A stretch of DNA of 64,000 bases from JAWMQL01 sp033283165 (GCA_033283165.1 JAWMQL010000003.1:806001-870000), one strand, 5' to 3'. Counted from the stretch's first letter, positions 9,532 through 18,019 are shown. Program-made: numbers and translations. The notes: generated from the sequence alone by a model not told the origin.

Positions 9532-10766
9532 GCCGCCGCGCCCTCGTCCACCAGCCGCCCCTGCGCGAAGCGGTCCAGGGAAAAGGGCTCTACCAGCGGG
9601 TGTGGCCGGTCGTGGGCGATGGTATGGGCCAGGGTTTCGCCGCCAGCGGGAATCGCCTTGTAACCCCCGGTGCCCCAACCGGTGCTGATATAAAACCCGG
9701 TCACCGGGGTTTTCGAAACGATGGGGCTGGCATCGGGCGCGATGTCGACAATGCCTCCCCACTGGCGCATCAGCTTCAGCCGGCTGAAGGCCGGGTACAT
9801 TTCCACCACCGCGTTCAACACGGCCTCGGTCGAGGGCAGGTTACCCCGCTGACCATAGGAGGGATGGGTATCGGCACCGCCGCCAATCACCAGCTCGCCG
9901 CGGTCTGACTGGGACAGGTAGCAGTGCACCATGGGCGACATCACAATGTGATCGAAGCAGGGCTTGACCGGCTCGCTGACCATGGCCTGCAGGCACTGGC
10001 TGACGATCGGCAGCTTGATGCCCGCCATGGCCGCCACCACCGAGCTGTGGCCTGCCACCGCCATGCCCACCTTGTCGGTGCGTATACTGCCGCGGTTGGT
10101 CTTTACTCCCCGGATGTGGCCATCGCTGACCTCGAGACCGATCACTTCGCAGTTCTGGATGATGTCCACACCGAGGTGGTCCGCGGCCCGGGCGTAGGCC
10201 CAGGCCACCGCGTCGTGCCGGGAAATGCCGCCGCGTTGCTGCATGAAGCCACCGTACACCCGGTAGCGCGCAGTCGGGCTCATGTTGAGTAGGGGCACCG
10301 CGGCGGCGATCTCGTCGCGGCTCATCACCTGGCAGTCCACCCCCTGCACCTGGATGGCGGTCGCCCAGCGCCGAAAAATCTCCAGCTCATGGCGGCTGAA
10401 GGCCAGGTTCAGGATGCCGAGCTGGCTGAACATGATGTTGTAGTTGAGGTCGCGCCCCATCGTCTCGTAGCGCTTCAGGGAGTGTTCGTAAAAGCGCGTG
10501 CTCTCGGGATAGAAGTAGTTGGAACGGCTCACGGCGGTGTTGCGGCCGGTATTGCCGCCGCCCAGCCAGCCCTTCTCCAGCACCGCCACGTTGGTGATGC
10601 CGTGCTCCCTGGCCAGGTAATAGGCGGTTGCCAGACCGTGGCCGCCGCCACCGATAATCACCACGTCGTAGCGGGACTTCAACTCGGGGCTGCGCCAGGC
10701 CTGGGGCCAGCGTCGGTGCCCTGTGAGGGCGTGTTTGAGCAGGCTGTATGCCGAATACTTTTCCAC
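9516..10766 (-). CDS. soxB: Sarcosine oxidase beta subunit SoxB
   Basis: This flavoprotein subunit (416 residues) holds non-covalent FAD and covalent FMN and oxidises sarcosine. The N-terminal dinucleotide fold is visible (YDVVIIGGGGHGLATAYYLA, residues 33-52). ISRHDAVAWAYARA places His184 at the expected site of covalent FMN attachment. The C-terminal half has GGYKAIPAGGETLAHTIA. The full length matches the family. It lies 8 bp after purU and 73 bp before soxD, so purU-soxBDAG-folD reads as one transcript. Confidence 0.97.
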   Translation of the reverse strand: MEKYSAYSLLKHALTGHRRWPQAWRSPELKSRYDVVIIGGGGHGLATAYYLAREHGITNVAVLEKGWLGGGNTGRNTAVSRSNYFYPESTRFYEHSLKRYETMGRDLNYNIMFSQLGILNLAFSRHELEIFRRWATAIQVQGVDCQVMSRDEIAAAVPLLNMSPTARYRVYGGFMQQRGGISRHDAVAWAYARAADHLGVDIIQNCEVIGLEVSDGHIRGVKTNRGSIRTDKVGMAVAGHSSVVAAMAGIKLPIVSQCLQAMVSEPVKPCFDHIVMSPMVHCYLSQSDRGELVIGGGADTHPSYGQRGNLPSTEAVLNAVVEMYPAFSRLKLMRQWGGIVDIAPDASPIVSKTPVTGFYISTGWGTGGYKAIPAGGETLAHTIAHDRPHPLVEPFSLDRFAQGRLVDEGAAAGVAH

Positions 10767-10774
10767 GATTCCCC

Positions 10775-11644
10775 CTACAGGATCACGGTGCGCTGGCCGT
10801 TGAGCTGCACCCGCTCCTCGCAGTGCAGGCGCACGGCATGGGACAGGGCCGTGGCCTCAGTGTCATGTCCCAGGTGCACCATCTGCTGGACCGTGACCTC
10901 GTGGTCTATGGGGCGCACTTCCTGGGCGATGATCGGGCCCTCGTCGAGATCGGCCGTGACATAGTGCGCGGTGGCGCCGATGACTTTCACTCCCCGCTCG
11001 TAGGCCTGGTGATAGGGCCGGGCCCCCTTGAAGCCAGGCAGGAAGGAGTGATGGATGTTGATCGCCCGGCCCACCAGTTGCTCACAGAGCGCGTCGGAGA
11101 GGATCTGCATGTAACGGGCCAGCACCAGCAGGTCCACCCGCTGTTCGTCCATCACCGCGAGTATCTGCGCTTCCTGGCGGGCCTTGGTCTCGGCGGTCAC
11201 CGGCAGGTGGTAATACGGCAGCCCGTACCACTCGGCCAGGGCGCGGCAGTCGGGGTGATTGCTGACCACCCCGACAATCTCCGCAGGCAGTGCGCCAGAT
11301 TTCCACTTGTTGAGCAGCGCGTTCAGGCAGTGGTCGTACTTCGATACCGCGACCAGCACGCGGGGCAGGTCGTCCACGGCACGCAAGCGGAACTGCATAT
11401 GGAAGTTATCGGCCACCGCCTGGAAATGCGCCCGGAACTCCTCCAGCGACACCGACATCTGCCGGTCGTCGAACACGCAGCGCATGTGGTAGGTCTCGCT
11501 GACCGGGTCCGAGTAGGTGGACACTTCCGTCACGAAGGCACCGAGCTCGAAAAACACCCCCGTCGACTTGGCCACCACGCCCAGCCGGTCCGGGCACTGG
11601 AACGACAGGACGTAGGAGCGACCCGGCGGCGACATCTCACTCAT
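10775..11644 (-). CDS. purU: Formyltetrahydrofolate deformylase PurU
   Basis: PurU hydrolyses 10-formyl-THF to formate and THF, regenerating free folate. The 289-residue protein has an N-terminal ACT domain (VLSFQCPDRLGVVAKSTGVF), then a formyltransferase fold with HHSFLPGFKGARPYHQAY and GATAHYVTADLDEGPIIAQ, which carry the catalytic Asn/His/Asp region. The ATG at 11644 is preceded by GGTGAG at 7 nt; an in-frame GTG at 11656 overlaps that site and is less likely. It is first in the operon, ahead of soxB, so it probably drains one-carbon units made by sarcosine oxidase and FolD rather than serving purine supply. Confidence 0.95.
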   Translation of the reverse strand: MSEMSPPGRSYVLSFQCPDRLGVVAKSTGVFFELGAFVTEVSTYSDPVSETYHMRCVFDDRQMSVSLEEFRAHFQAVADNFHMQFRLRAVDDLPRVLVAVSKYDHCLNALLNKWKSGALPAEIVGVVSNHPDCRALAEWYGLPYYHLPVTAETKARQEAQILAVMDEQRVDLLVLARYMQILSDALCEQLVGRAINIHHSFLPGFKGARPYHQAYERGVKVIGATAHYVTADLDEGPIIAQEVRPIDHEVTVQQMVHLGHDTEATALSHAVRLHCEERVQLNGQRTVIL

Positions 11645-11662
11645 TGCTATACTCACCCAACA

Positions 11663-11685
11663 GGATAATTAATCCTTGGGGATTA
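11663..11685. promoter_or_regulatory. Candidate operator dyads upstream of purU
   Basis: Two adjoining inverted repeats lie 19-41 bp upstream of the purU ATG. GGATAATTAATCC (11663-11675) is palindromic except at one position. TAATCC-TTGG-GGATTA (11670-11685) is perfect. They sit between a TetR gene and the operon, so a repressor site is plausible, but no binding protein can be assigned. Confidence 0.4.
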
Positions 11686-11743
11686 TTCGCGGACCAGCCG
11701 GGTAAGTCAAGCGAATTACAAGGCGCAGTTACCCCCCGGGGGC

Positions 11744-12391
11744 TCAGGCAGGCGCGGTCAGGACGGCCCGGCCCATCGCCACGTAAAAGCGTGCGAGTTC
11801 GCGCAGGCTCTTTGGCGAGAGGTCGCCGAGGTAGCTCAGGTGCAGGTTGCGGTAATCCGCAAAGCCGCGGATGGTGGCGTTGACCACGAACATATGGCGC
11901 ATGCGGAAGGTGCGGGCCGAAAGTTCGGGCAGCAGCGGGCGCTTGAGCCTGGCAAAGCGTTTGACCGCATCACCGGCGGACTGGCTGAGCAGTCGGTGCA
12001 CCTCTTCGTTGGCGTCGAATTCCATCCGCGCGATGGTGCGCACGGCCGCGTAACCCCATTCGAAACCTTCGATGATTTCCACGTAGGGGTTGACGAAGAC
12101 CTCCAGCGCCTCGGCAAGGTCGATCTCCCCCTTCGCGGCTCGCGCTTCCAGCGCCACGAGGCTGGACTCCCGCACCTCGTCGAAGTGCTGCTGGATAAAC
12201 TGGTCAACGGCCTCGATCAGGCCCAGCTTGCTGCCGAAATGGTAGTGCAGCGCCGAGTTGTTCTTGTGCCCCGCCTCACGATTGATCATCCGCAGCGACA
12301 CCGAATCAACGCCGTGCTCGGCAAAGAGATTGATTGCAGCGAGGATCAGCTTGCGCTTGGCGTACTCGGAAGGCGACAGGTTTGGCTCCAT
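11744..12391 (-). CDS. TetR-family transcriptional regulator
   Basis: The 215-residue protein has an N-terminal TetR helix-turn-helix: KRKLILAAINLFAEHGVDSV, then LRMINREAGHKNNSALHYHFGSK with the usual Y-x-H-F-x-S/D-K ending. The C-terminal half is a helical ligand domain with no recognisable specificity. It lies upstream of purU-soxBDAG-folD on the same strand, separated by 99 bp that hold two dyads. Control of that operon is the natural guess, but the sarcosine pathway is more often controlled by AraC-type activators, so this is open. Confidence 0.88.
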   Translation of the reverse strand: MEPNLSPSEYAKRKLILAAINLFAEHGVDSVSLRMINREAGHKNNSALHYHFGSKLGLIEAVDQFIQQHFDEVRESSLVALEARAAKGEIDLAEALEVFVNPYVEIIEGFEWGYAAVRTIARMEFDANEEVHRLLSQSAGDAVKRFARLKRPLLPELSARTFRMRHMFVVNATIRGFADYRNLHLSYLGDLSPKSLRELARFYVAMGRAVLTAPA

Positions 12392-12615
12392 GCGAAGCTC
12401 CTCGACAATTTAAGCCCCGCATGTTAAACAATGATCACAAGGAGGCCAAGAGGGGGGAGAGGACGCAGCGGGTGGCGACCGTGGAAAAACCCTTAGGGGA
12501 TTGCCACTTTCCTGAAGGCGGCCTGCGACTGACGATGCACCAGTGTCCTACAGTAAACGGTGGAGGCACCTCAGCCAAACCACTGATGGCCGCGCGGGTA
12601 CGGCGATGCTCTGCG
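12392..12615. other. Intergenic stretch without a recognisable gene
   Basis: No frame here gives a recognisable protein, and the few open frames look like chance. It separates the TetR gene from the TonB-receptor remnant and the A+T-richer island. I see no terminator or strong promoter. Confidence 0.5.
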
Positions 12616-12666
12616 CTAGAAGGAGAGTGTCAGACGCAGTCCCAGCACCCGGTCATGGCTGTGCTT
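12616..12666 (-). pseudogene. Relic: C-terminal tail of a TonB-dependent receptor
   Basis: The minus strand reads KHSHDRVLGLRLTLSF followed by TAG, which is the typical closing beta-strand of a TonB-dependent receptor with a terminal Phe. Compare the tails RTYGVTLSYEF and RVYGLEVTYTF of the intact receptors in this window. An in-frame TAA lies a few codons further upstream and no barrel sequence continues past it, so the rest of the gene has been lost at a breakpoint near 12670. The match is short and could be chance. Confidence 0.5.
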
Positions 12667-12706
12667 GCATAGCATTTTCAGTTGTTAGTTCAGGTCTCGC
12701 ATAGTG

Positions 12707-13069
12707 CTATTTCCTTAGGTGAGTGTTTCTGATCACCTGGCAACAGTAAGGCGCACCGTGCCACCCCTCCACAACCTGTGGACCAGAGGCGCCCAGACCA
12801 ACGATAAAACGTCCTCCAGACATATCCGAAAGTGTCATAGCTGTCATCGCTGCGTTTGTTGGAGATCTCGCAGGCATCTGCATGATTGCGGTCCCAACTG
12901 ATATCGTCTTTGTGCGTGCTAATATCCATGCTGCAATACTGATGGCATCTGAACCATACGCTTCCGGAACCCAAACGCTCTCATATCCTAGTGCCTCTGC
13001 GTGTTGCACATGCTTCATTGGCATGTCTCTTGGCTGGCCCGCGTAACTCAATAAAAGTCCTAGTTTCAC
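12707..13069 (-). pseudogene. Truncated LLM-class (luciferase-like) oxidoreductase
   Basis: The reading frame starts at GTG 13069 with AGGAGA 5 nt upstream (VKLGLLLSYAGQPRDMP). It reads as a normal N-terminal third of a luciferase-like, flavin or F420-dependent oxidoreductase: AEALGYESVWVPEAYGSDA, then ISVGTAIMQMPARSP and GGRFIVGLGASGPQVVEGWH. Family members run to about 300-350 residues. Here homology stops after GAPY (about 12746) and an unrelated 12-residue tail leads to a stop. The DNA is A+T-richer than its surroundings. It is a deletion or recombination remnant of a transferred gene, transcribed after the enoyl-CoA hydratases. Confidence 0.8.
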
Positions 13070-13150
13070 TGATCTCTCCTGGTTCAACGTGTCTACTATT
13101 TTTCTTCGTTTGTCGATTCATGGTTTGAACAACTAACGATCCCATTCTCT

Positions 13151-13924
13151 TCACTTTCCACGAAAGACTGGCGCTTCCTTTGTAAAAAAGGATTTCACTG
13201 CAGTCTGTGCATCCTCGGTAAGAGAACATATATCCTGACTATCAGCCTCAGAATCGATAATCGTCTCTAGATCATCTTGTAAAGATTGATGGGCAAGAGC
13301 CTTTGTCAATCTCTGGGCAATCGGAGGGCCAGAAGCTATCTCGGTCGCCCTTTCAGTAGCTCTATCCAATAATTCATCATTTCCTACAACGCGATTTACC
13401 AGTCCCATTTTCATACACTCACTAGCTGAGACTTTTCGAGAGTCGATTAGCATCTCCAAAGCACGTCGAAAGCCAAGTGTTCGAACCAAATGCCACGTAG
13501 CGCCCCCATCAGGCACGAGCGCAATTGGGAGAAATGCTTGGTAAAGATATGCATTCTCAGCCATCACAACGAATTCGCAGCTCAGTGCGAGCGACCCGCC
13601 AATACCTGCAGCAGCCCCTTGAACCGCAGCGACTTATATCTTAGGAGCACGCGCTGCAGCCAGTAGCATTGGCTTATATTCGTTTACGATCGTCTCAGAA
13701 ACCATGGCATATTTTCCGTTTCCACTCCGCAGGTCGTGTCCTGCTGAGAACCCGTTCCCTGCTCCCGAAATAACTACTACTCGCACGTCCTCATCTTCAT
13801 TTGCCTTCGTCATCGCGGATGTTATTTCCAATCGCAACTCCGTGCTAAATGAGTTGAGAACCTCTTGACGATTCATTCTTATGGACGCAACATGACCCTT
13901 CTTTTCGTACTCGACTACATTCAT
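13151..13924 (-). pseudogene. Enoyl-CoA hydratase/isomerase interrupted by one in-frame stop
   Basis: The start ATG 13924 (GAGGG 8 nt upstream) opens MNVVEYEKKGHVASIRMN. The crotonase oxyanion segment GFSAGHDLRSG is present. The frame hits TAA at 13634-13636 (PKI*VAAVQG) and continues in the same frame with VAAVQGAAAGIGGSLALSCE, the second oxyanion-hole region, to a normal end at 13151. A single nonsense change therefore splits an otherwise complete gene of about 257 codons. It belongs to the A+T-richer island and lies next to a second, intact crotonase. Read-through or a sequencing error cannot be excluded. Confidence 0.85.
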
Positions 13925-13985
13925 GCAGATACCCTCAGTCACGCATATCAATTCCGATCTTCACTCTATTCTTGTGAAATCCCTA

Positions 13986-14768
13986 TTAGTGGGAACCTGA
14001 TTTGTTCAGAAACTCCTGGAACCCTTTTTGTGTATCCTCACGCAGAACGAGTTCGCCGAGCATGCGGAACTCGTTCATGATCCTTTCCTCAATCGGCTCA
14101 AAGTTGGCATTTATCATCGACTTGATGGCAAGTTGCGAAGGATACGAAACGGTATCTAACTCGTTTATAAAAGCGTTGGCGCGGTCATACAGATCGTGTA
14201 CAGGAACCATTTCAAGCGCCAGACCGTACTCGACAGCTTGGTGCGCGGAGATCGTCCCTCCACGCATTAATATATTTTTGGCTCTATGTCTACCAATCGA
14301 CTGTGCAAGTAGGAATGTACTGGCGGCTTCGGGCATCAATCCCAGCTTCGCAAATACAAACATTATGCGAGCTGTATCAGCCACTAGTATAAAGTCACAA
14401 AGTAACAGCATAGTGGCACCCCAACCAACTGCAGGGCCCGCTACCGCGGCTATCACTGGTTTAGAGGTCTCGTGTAACGTGAAGACTGAATCTACGCCCG
14501 CCACATCTCGACTAGCGAATGACTCTGAAGAGGCACTGTTCGAAATAGACGTAAAATCTTCTATATCGTTGCCGGCGGAGAAAACGTCGCCATCGCCTCG
14601 TATCAAGATGTAACGAACGTTAGGATTAGATTGCGCCTCTCGCATATACTGATTGAACTCAACGTACATTTTGTGCGTAAACGCATTCTTCTTACGGGGA
14701 CTCGTGATCGTAAGTGTTGCTGTGTGGCTCTCTATGCCATATTTAATATGTGGCTCTGCGTTATACAT
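13986..14768 (-). CDS. Enoyl-CoA hydratase/isomerase (crotonase) family protein
   Basis: The 260-residue crotonase-fold enzyme acts on acyl-CoA thioesters. The first oxyanion-hole strand-helix is DGDVFSAGNDIEDF. The second is KPVIAAVAGPAVGWGATMLLLCDF, with Gly-Gly replaced by Gly-Trp-Gly. MFVFAKLGLMPEAASTFLLA follows, and its Glu is at the usual position for isomerase or hydratase chemistry. The C-terminal helices are complete. AGGGA lies about 10 nt before the ATG. Base composition is clearly lower in G+C than the sox operon or the later loci. It is followed closely by a broken paralogue and a truncated LLM oxidoreductase, suggesting one imported fatty-acid or terpenoid degradation block. 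Confidence 0.9.
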   Translation of the reverse strand: MYNAEPHIKYGIESHTATLTITSPRKKNAFTHKMYVEFNQYMREAQSNPNVRYILIRGDGDVFSAGNDIEDFTSISNSASSESFASRDVAGVDSVFTLHETSKPVIAAVAGPAVGWGATMLLLCDFILVADTARIMFVFAKLGLMPEAASTFLLAQSIGRHRAKNILMRGGTISAHQAVEYGLALEMVPVHDLYDRANAFINELDTVSYPSQLAIKSMINANFEPIEERIMNEFRMLGELVLREDTQKGFQEFLNKSGSH

Positions 14769-14947
14769 TTCACTTTTTCCCTATCTAACAAATTCGTGTC
14801 ACAGTCGGATTCCACCTTCGAGTAACTCCCGATATATGTTCTCCGTAATGGGCCGATATGACCGTCCCCCTGTATGAGAGCATGGCAGAATGTGGGAAAC
14901 TGAGCATATCAGGCCGCCTCCCTGGCGAACACCGCGGGCGGTTTTCT

Positions 14948-14967
14948 CGTGTGGTCAAAAAACTCAT
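14948..14967. repeat. Left terminal inverted repeat of the IS
   Basis: CGTGTGGTCAAAAAACTCAT is the exact reverse complement of the right end at 16139-16158. The transposase stop codon (TGA, 14964-14966) lies inside it. Confidence 0.9.
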
Positions 14968-16070
14968 GCGGCGGCTAAATGGTAGTATTTCAACAGCCCG
15001 CCCAAGCGTTCGTTACAGCCGATTTCTCCACCAACATGATTTCTTGCTTTTCCGGCGATCGGAAATAACAGGATATTGTCTTTACCCTGGTGATTTCGCT
15101 CGGCATGATAATAGGCAAGGTAATCGCGGAGGGCACGCCTTAACGACGCTTCACCAAACAGAATCAGCTTCGATAAACACTCGTTCTTAACCGATTTCAC
15201 CCAGCGCTCAGAAAAGGCATTCAAATTCGGGCTACGTGCAGGGAGTCGCAGCGGTTTCACACCACTGGATTTGATGATTTCCCGAAATGAATGACAGTAC
15301 TTGGCGTCGCGATCATGGATGAGATACTGGCAATTTTCGAGGAAGCCCCATTCGTCCATCGTGACATTTCTGGCGATTTGTTTTATCCAGGCTTCGTTCG
15401 GGTGCGGTGTCATTCCTGCGATCTCAACCTTGCGGCTCTCAAGATGGATAAAGAAGAGCACATAGTAAGTGACCAACCCACGCAGCGTCAGTACTTCCAC
15501 TGTGAAAAAGTCAGTGCCCGCAAGGACAGACATGTGTGCGCGGATGAAGTCCGCCCAGGTTGTCGTATTCCGACGATTTGGAGCGGGCAGGATACCGTGG
15601 CGTTGGAGAATATTGCCTACCGTTTGGTCGGATAGTCTGTAACCGAGGTTTGCCATAGCGCCCACAATCCGGTCGTAGCCCCAGCCCGAATTCTCTCTGG
15701 CCATGCGCACGACCAGTTCCTCTATTTCACCGTCAATTCTGGGGCGACCCGGATAGCGGCGTGATTTTGAGCCGTCGAATTTACGTGCGACCAGCTTTCG
15801 GTACCAGCCCAGGATGGTATCGGGTTTCATGATACTGGCCACGTCATCGAGGGCCTTACGACCCAGGCGATGAGCAATTTCAGCCAGTGAAGCCCGCTCG
15901 GTGTCGGTGAGCCGTAACGGGGTCTTGAGCTGGGCTTTCAGAATCCGGTTCTCTGCCACAAGGTACTCGTTGCGCAAAAGGAGCTCCTGGTCCACTGTCC
16001 CTGTAATGTAGGCCAGAATGCGCACCCAATCCATTTCAATCTCCACCGTCGACTCGAAATGTTCAGCCAA
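14964..16070 (-). CDS. DDE transposase with integrase core (IS3/IS481-like)
   Basis: The 368-residue protein has an N-terminal helix-turn-helix region (TDTERASLAEIAHRLGR, then a homeodomain-like RYPGRPRID..IEELVVRMA). The integrase core follows. The acidic triad is readable as Asp in LAGTDFFTVEV, Asp in LIHDRDAKY and Glu in NAFSERWVKSVKNECL. It is a single uninterrupted frame, unlike two-frame IS3 members, so placement between IS3 and IS481 groups is uncertain. The length is normal and the ends are intact, so the element may still be active. The start at 16070 lies about 70 bp inside the right inverted repeat. Confidence 0.9.
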   Translation of the reverse strand: MAEHFESTVEIEMDWVRILAYITGTVDQELLLRNEYLVAENRILKAQLKTPLRLTDTERASLAEIAHRLGRKALDDVASIMKPDTILGWYRKLVARKFDGSKSRRYPGRPRIDGEIEELVVRMARENSGWGYDRIVGAMANLGYRLSDQTVGNILQRHGILPAPNRRNTTTWADFIRAHMSVLAGTDFFTVEVLTLRGLVTYYVLFFIHLESRKVEIAGMTPHPNEAWIKQIARNVTMDEWGFLENCQYLIHDRDAKYCHSFREIIKSSGVKPLRLPARSPNLNAFSERWVKSVKNECLSKLILFGEASLRRALRDYLAYYHAERNHQGKDNILLFPIAGKARNHVGGEIGCNERLGGLLKYYHLAAA

Positions 16071-16138
16071 TTGTACGTTGCTGTTGAGACCTGATACAAA
16101 AGCGTGGAGAGTGCTAAGATACTGAATTCACACGGTGG

Positions 16139-16158
16139 ATGAGTTTTTTGACCACACG
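16139..16158. repeat. Right terminal inverted repeat of the IS
   Basis: ATGAGTTTTTTGACCACACG is the exact reverse complement of 14948-14967. Confidence 0.9.
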
Positions 16159-16191
16159 GGGTCATTCAGGATTGACCGGTTAGGAAAGGAT

Positions 16192-16238
16192 ATCTACTCT
16201 CGATAGGCCGTTAATAGGTCCTATACTTCGTAGTTCTC
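16192..16238. repeat. Imperfect repeat copy A (matches 22248-22292)
   Basis: The stretch starts ATCTACTCTCGATAGGCCG and continues to CTATACTTCGTAGTTCT. It aligns with the 45 bp just before the TonB receptor gene at 22308 (ATCTACTCTCGACAGGTCG ... CTACACTTTGTTCT). Here it sits just outside the IS right end and has no plus-strand gene behind it. It could be an orphaned promoter or a dispersed repeat. Confidence 0.5.
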
Positions 16239-16267
16239 GAAGATAACGTTGTACGGCCAGGTAGCGC

Positions 16268-17911
16268 CTACCATGGCTGAATCACACAGGAGCCTGCCCC
16301 GGGCACCACTCGGCTAAGGTCGATCTTTTCGCCTGGTGCCAGAATCCTGACCTCGCATCCCGTACCTCCCGGGAAGTTGAATGTGTTGTCCTGAACCTCG
16401 ACACCAGCTGAGTTGTACAGCTCTACACCAAAATCACGGCTCTCGCAGTCGTTCCGCCATACCCTGGCTTGAGTGATATGTTCCAGGCTCATGCATGTTT
16501 GGCTGTCATTACAGCCGTTATTGGATATCTCTGCACTAATGGAGGAAAGCCCGAACGCTGCGTAGCTCAGGTCGACCACATGGAAGCAGTAGGTATTTTC
16601 TGTCTGGGAAGAAAGACATGAAGTCCCGATAATTTTCAGTGTGCAAGGCTGTGCCGGAGCAAACGCAGGCCCGAGTGGTCGCCAGGTCCCGAAAGGCCCC
16701 GCTTCAGGATGGGCGTCGTGAGCCACCGTATCGACAGCCAGGGTCAGCCAACGGAGATTGAAGCCAATTCCCGCCGCAGCGGCTACGCCCTGGATAGCAA
16801 CGACACAACCGAGGCTGCTGGGGACATCGGTAGCGCCGCCGATTGCCAGTTCTGGCGGCAGCAGGAACGAGTCGCAGAAGAGGTCACAATCCCTGACTTC
16901 CATCCTGCAACCGCTGTTGTCCAGAAATTGCAGGCAATTGCCTTTGCAGCCGTCGGTGCGGATGTTGTCGAACAACAGTCTGCCGTCTTTGTAACCGACC
17001 ACACCCGGTCCGACGCGGCAGTTCTTGAAGCCGCAGTCTACAAACGTCACGTCACCTTCAGCAGGAACCACTCCCAGCAGGCCACCGTTGGCGGTGCCAA
17101 ACATATCGCCGTCGACACTGCCCTCGAGATCATAGTTGTCAGTGAGCACAAGGCCACCGATAACCGTGATACAGGCGCAGCTGTTGCCGAACACCGGAAA
17201 CGCTTCACTCGCGTAACCGTCAACTTCGACGCCGGAGATCAGAACGTCCTGTCGCGTTGTTGGCGGAGTGGTCTCCGGGCTCATCCAGTCAATGCTGTTG
17301 GCAATGGTGAAGCAAAGTACTTCGTCACCAAAGGTCCAGTCGTCACCGCGCATAGCGCCGCGGCAGCGAATATCGCGAATTTCGATCCGGTTGGCGCGAT
17401 CTGCGGGGTCCTCGCCCGGTAATGGTGGGCTCTTGTAGAATAGAATCACGCCCGGCGCTGCCCTGGTGCTCGAGCCCTCTATCGCAATGCGGGGGAATCG
17501 CGGTGGTGGGGAACCGATTGCGCCTGCAGCTTCCCAGATTTCGTAGTTAAATTCGTCTGTGCAGGTAATCGTGGTCTTGTCGGCTCCCGCGCCGACCAGG
17601 TTGCCGTCGAAATCGGGTACGATAATGGTGTGCGCCACCTTGAAATTCCCGGATGCCAGGCGCACTGTGCCACCAGCCGGCGTATTGCGCAGTGCCCATT
17701 CGAGATTTTCGGTGTCGTCGATGCCGGTCGGAGAGACCCGCCAGCCGCGACCGGTCTCCTTCAAGTAATCTCTAGCCGGGGGCGGATCACCTTCCGTATT
17801 GTATGTCTCTGGTGTTGTATCGCTGGCAACTGACGTTTTGTTGATCACTGCGGCCGCACCCAGTCCGGCGAGGCCGCTCAATACGGATCGTCTGGTAAGC
17901 GAATTGCGCAT
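16268..17911 (-). CDS. Tat-exported right-handed beta-helix protein
   Basis: The start ATG 17911 is set by AGGAGG 7-8 nt upstream; the frame is open further upstream but without such a site. The N-terminus SLTRRSVLSGLAGLGAAAV is a twin-arginine signal. A mature region of about 510 residues follows (NLEWALRNTPAGGTVRLASG, then VAHTIIVPDFDGNLVGAGAD). This is the entry pattern of pectate-lyase-like parallel beta-helix proteins, with repeated short beta/Asn/Gly turns to the C-terminus. Such proteins bind or cut polysaccharides, or are structural. No catalytic lyase or hydrolase triad is obvious. It is followed upstream by a secreted propeller protein on the same strand (108 bp gap). Confidence 0.75.
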   Translation of the reverse strand: MRNSLTRRSVLSGLAGLGAAAVINKTSVASDTTPETYNTEGDPPPARDYLKETGRGWRVSPTGIDDTENLEWALRNTPAGGTVRLASGNFKVAHTIIVPDFDGNLVGAGADKTTITCTDEFNYEIWEAAGAIGSPPPRFPRIAIEGSSTRAAPGVILFYKSPPLPGEDPADRANRIEIRDIRCRGAMRGDDWTFGDEVLCFTIANSIDWMSPETTPPTTRQDVLISGVEVDGYASEAFPVFGNSCACITVIGGLVLTDNYDLEGSVDGDMFGTANGGLLGVVPAEGDVTFVDCGFKNCRVGPGVVGYKDGRLLFDNIRTDGCKGNCLQFLDNSGCRMEVRDCDLFCDSFLLPPELAIGGATDVPSSLGCVVAIQGVAAAAGIGFNLRWLTLAVDTVAHDAHPEAGPFGTWRPLGPAFAPAQPCTLKIIGTSCLSSQTENTYCFHVVDLSYAAFGLSSISAEISNNGCNDSQTCMSLEHITQARVWRNDCESRDFGVELYNSAGVEVQDNTFNFPGGTGCEVRILAPGEKIDLSRVVPGAGSCVIQPW

Positions 17912-18019
17912 CTGGTAATCCTCCTGTGTTAAGAAGCGGAGCTGCCTGCAATCATTCGATTCGACAGGCTCGCCGGCTGCCACACTCCGCGCATTCCGGA
18001 TCAGGCAACGCGTAGCATC

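Larger units (their letters stand above)
14948..16158. mobile_element. Insertion sequence, about 1.2 kb, complete
   Basis: Perfect 20-bp inverted repeats (14948-14967 and 16139-16158) bracket a single DDE transposase gene. If the element is taken to start TGTGGTCA and end TGACCACA, the bases CG flank both sides, so any target duplication is at most 2 bp. It lies between the imported enoyl-CoA hydratase block and the Tat-exported protein gene, and it probably marks one edge of the island. Confidence 0.85.
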
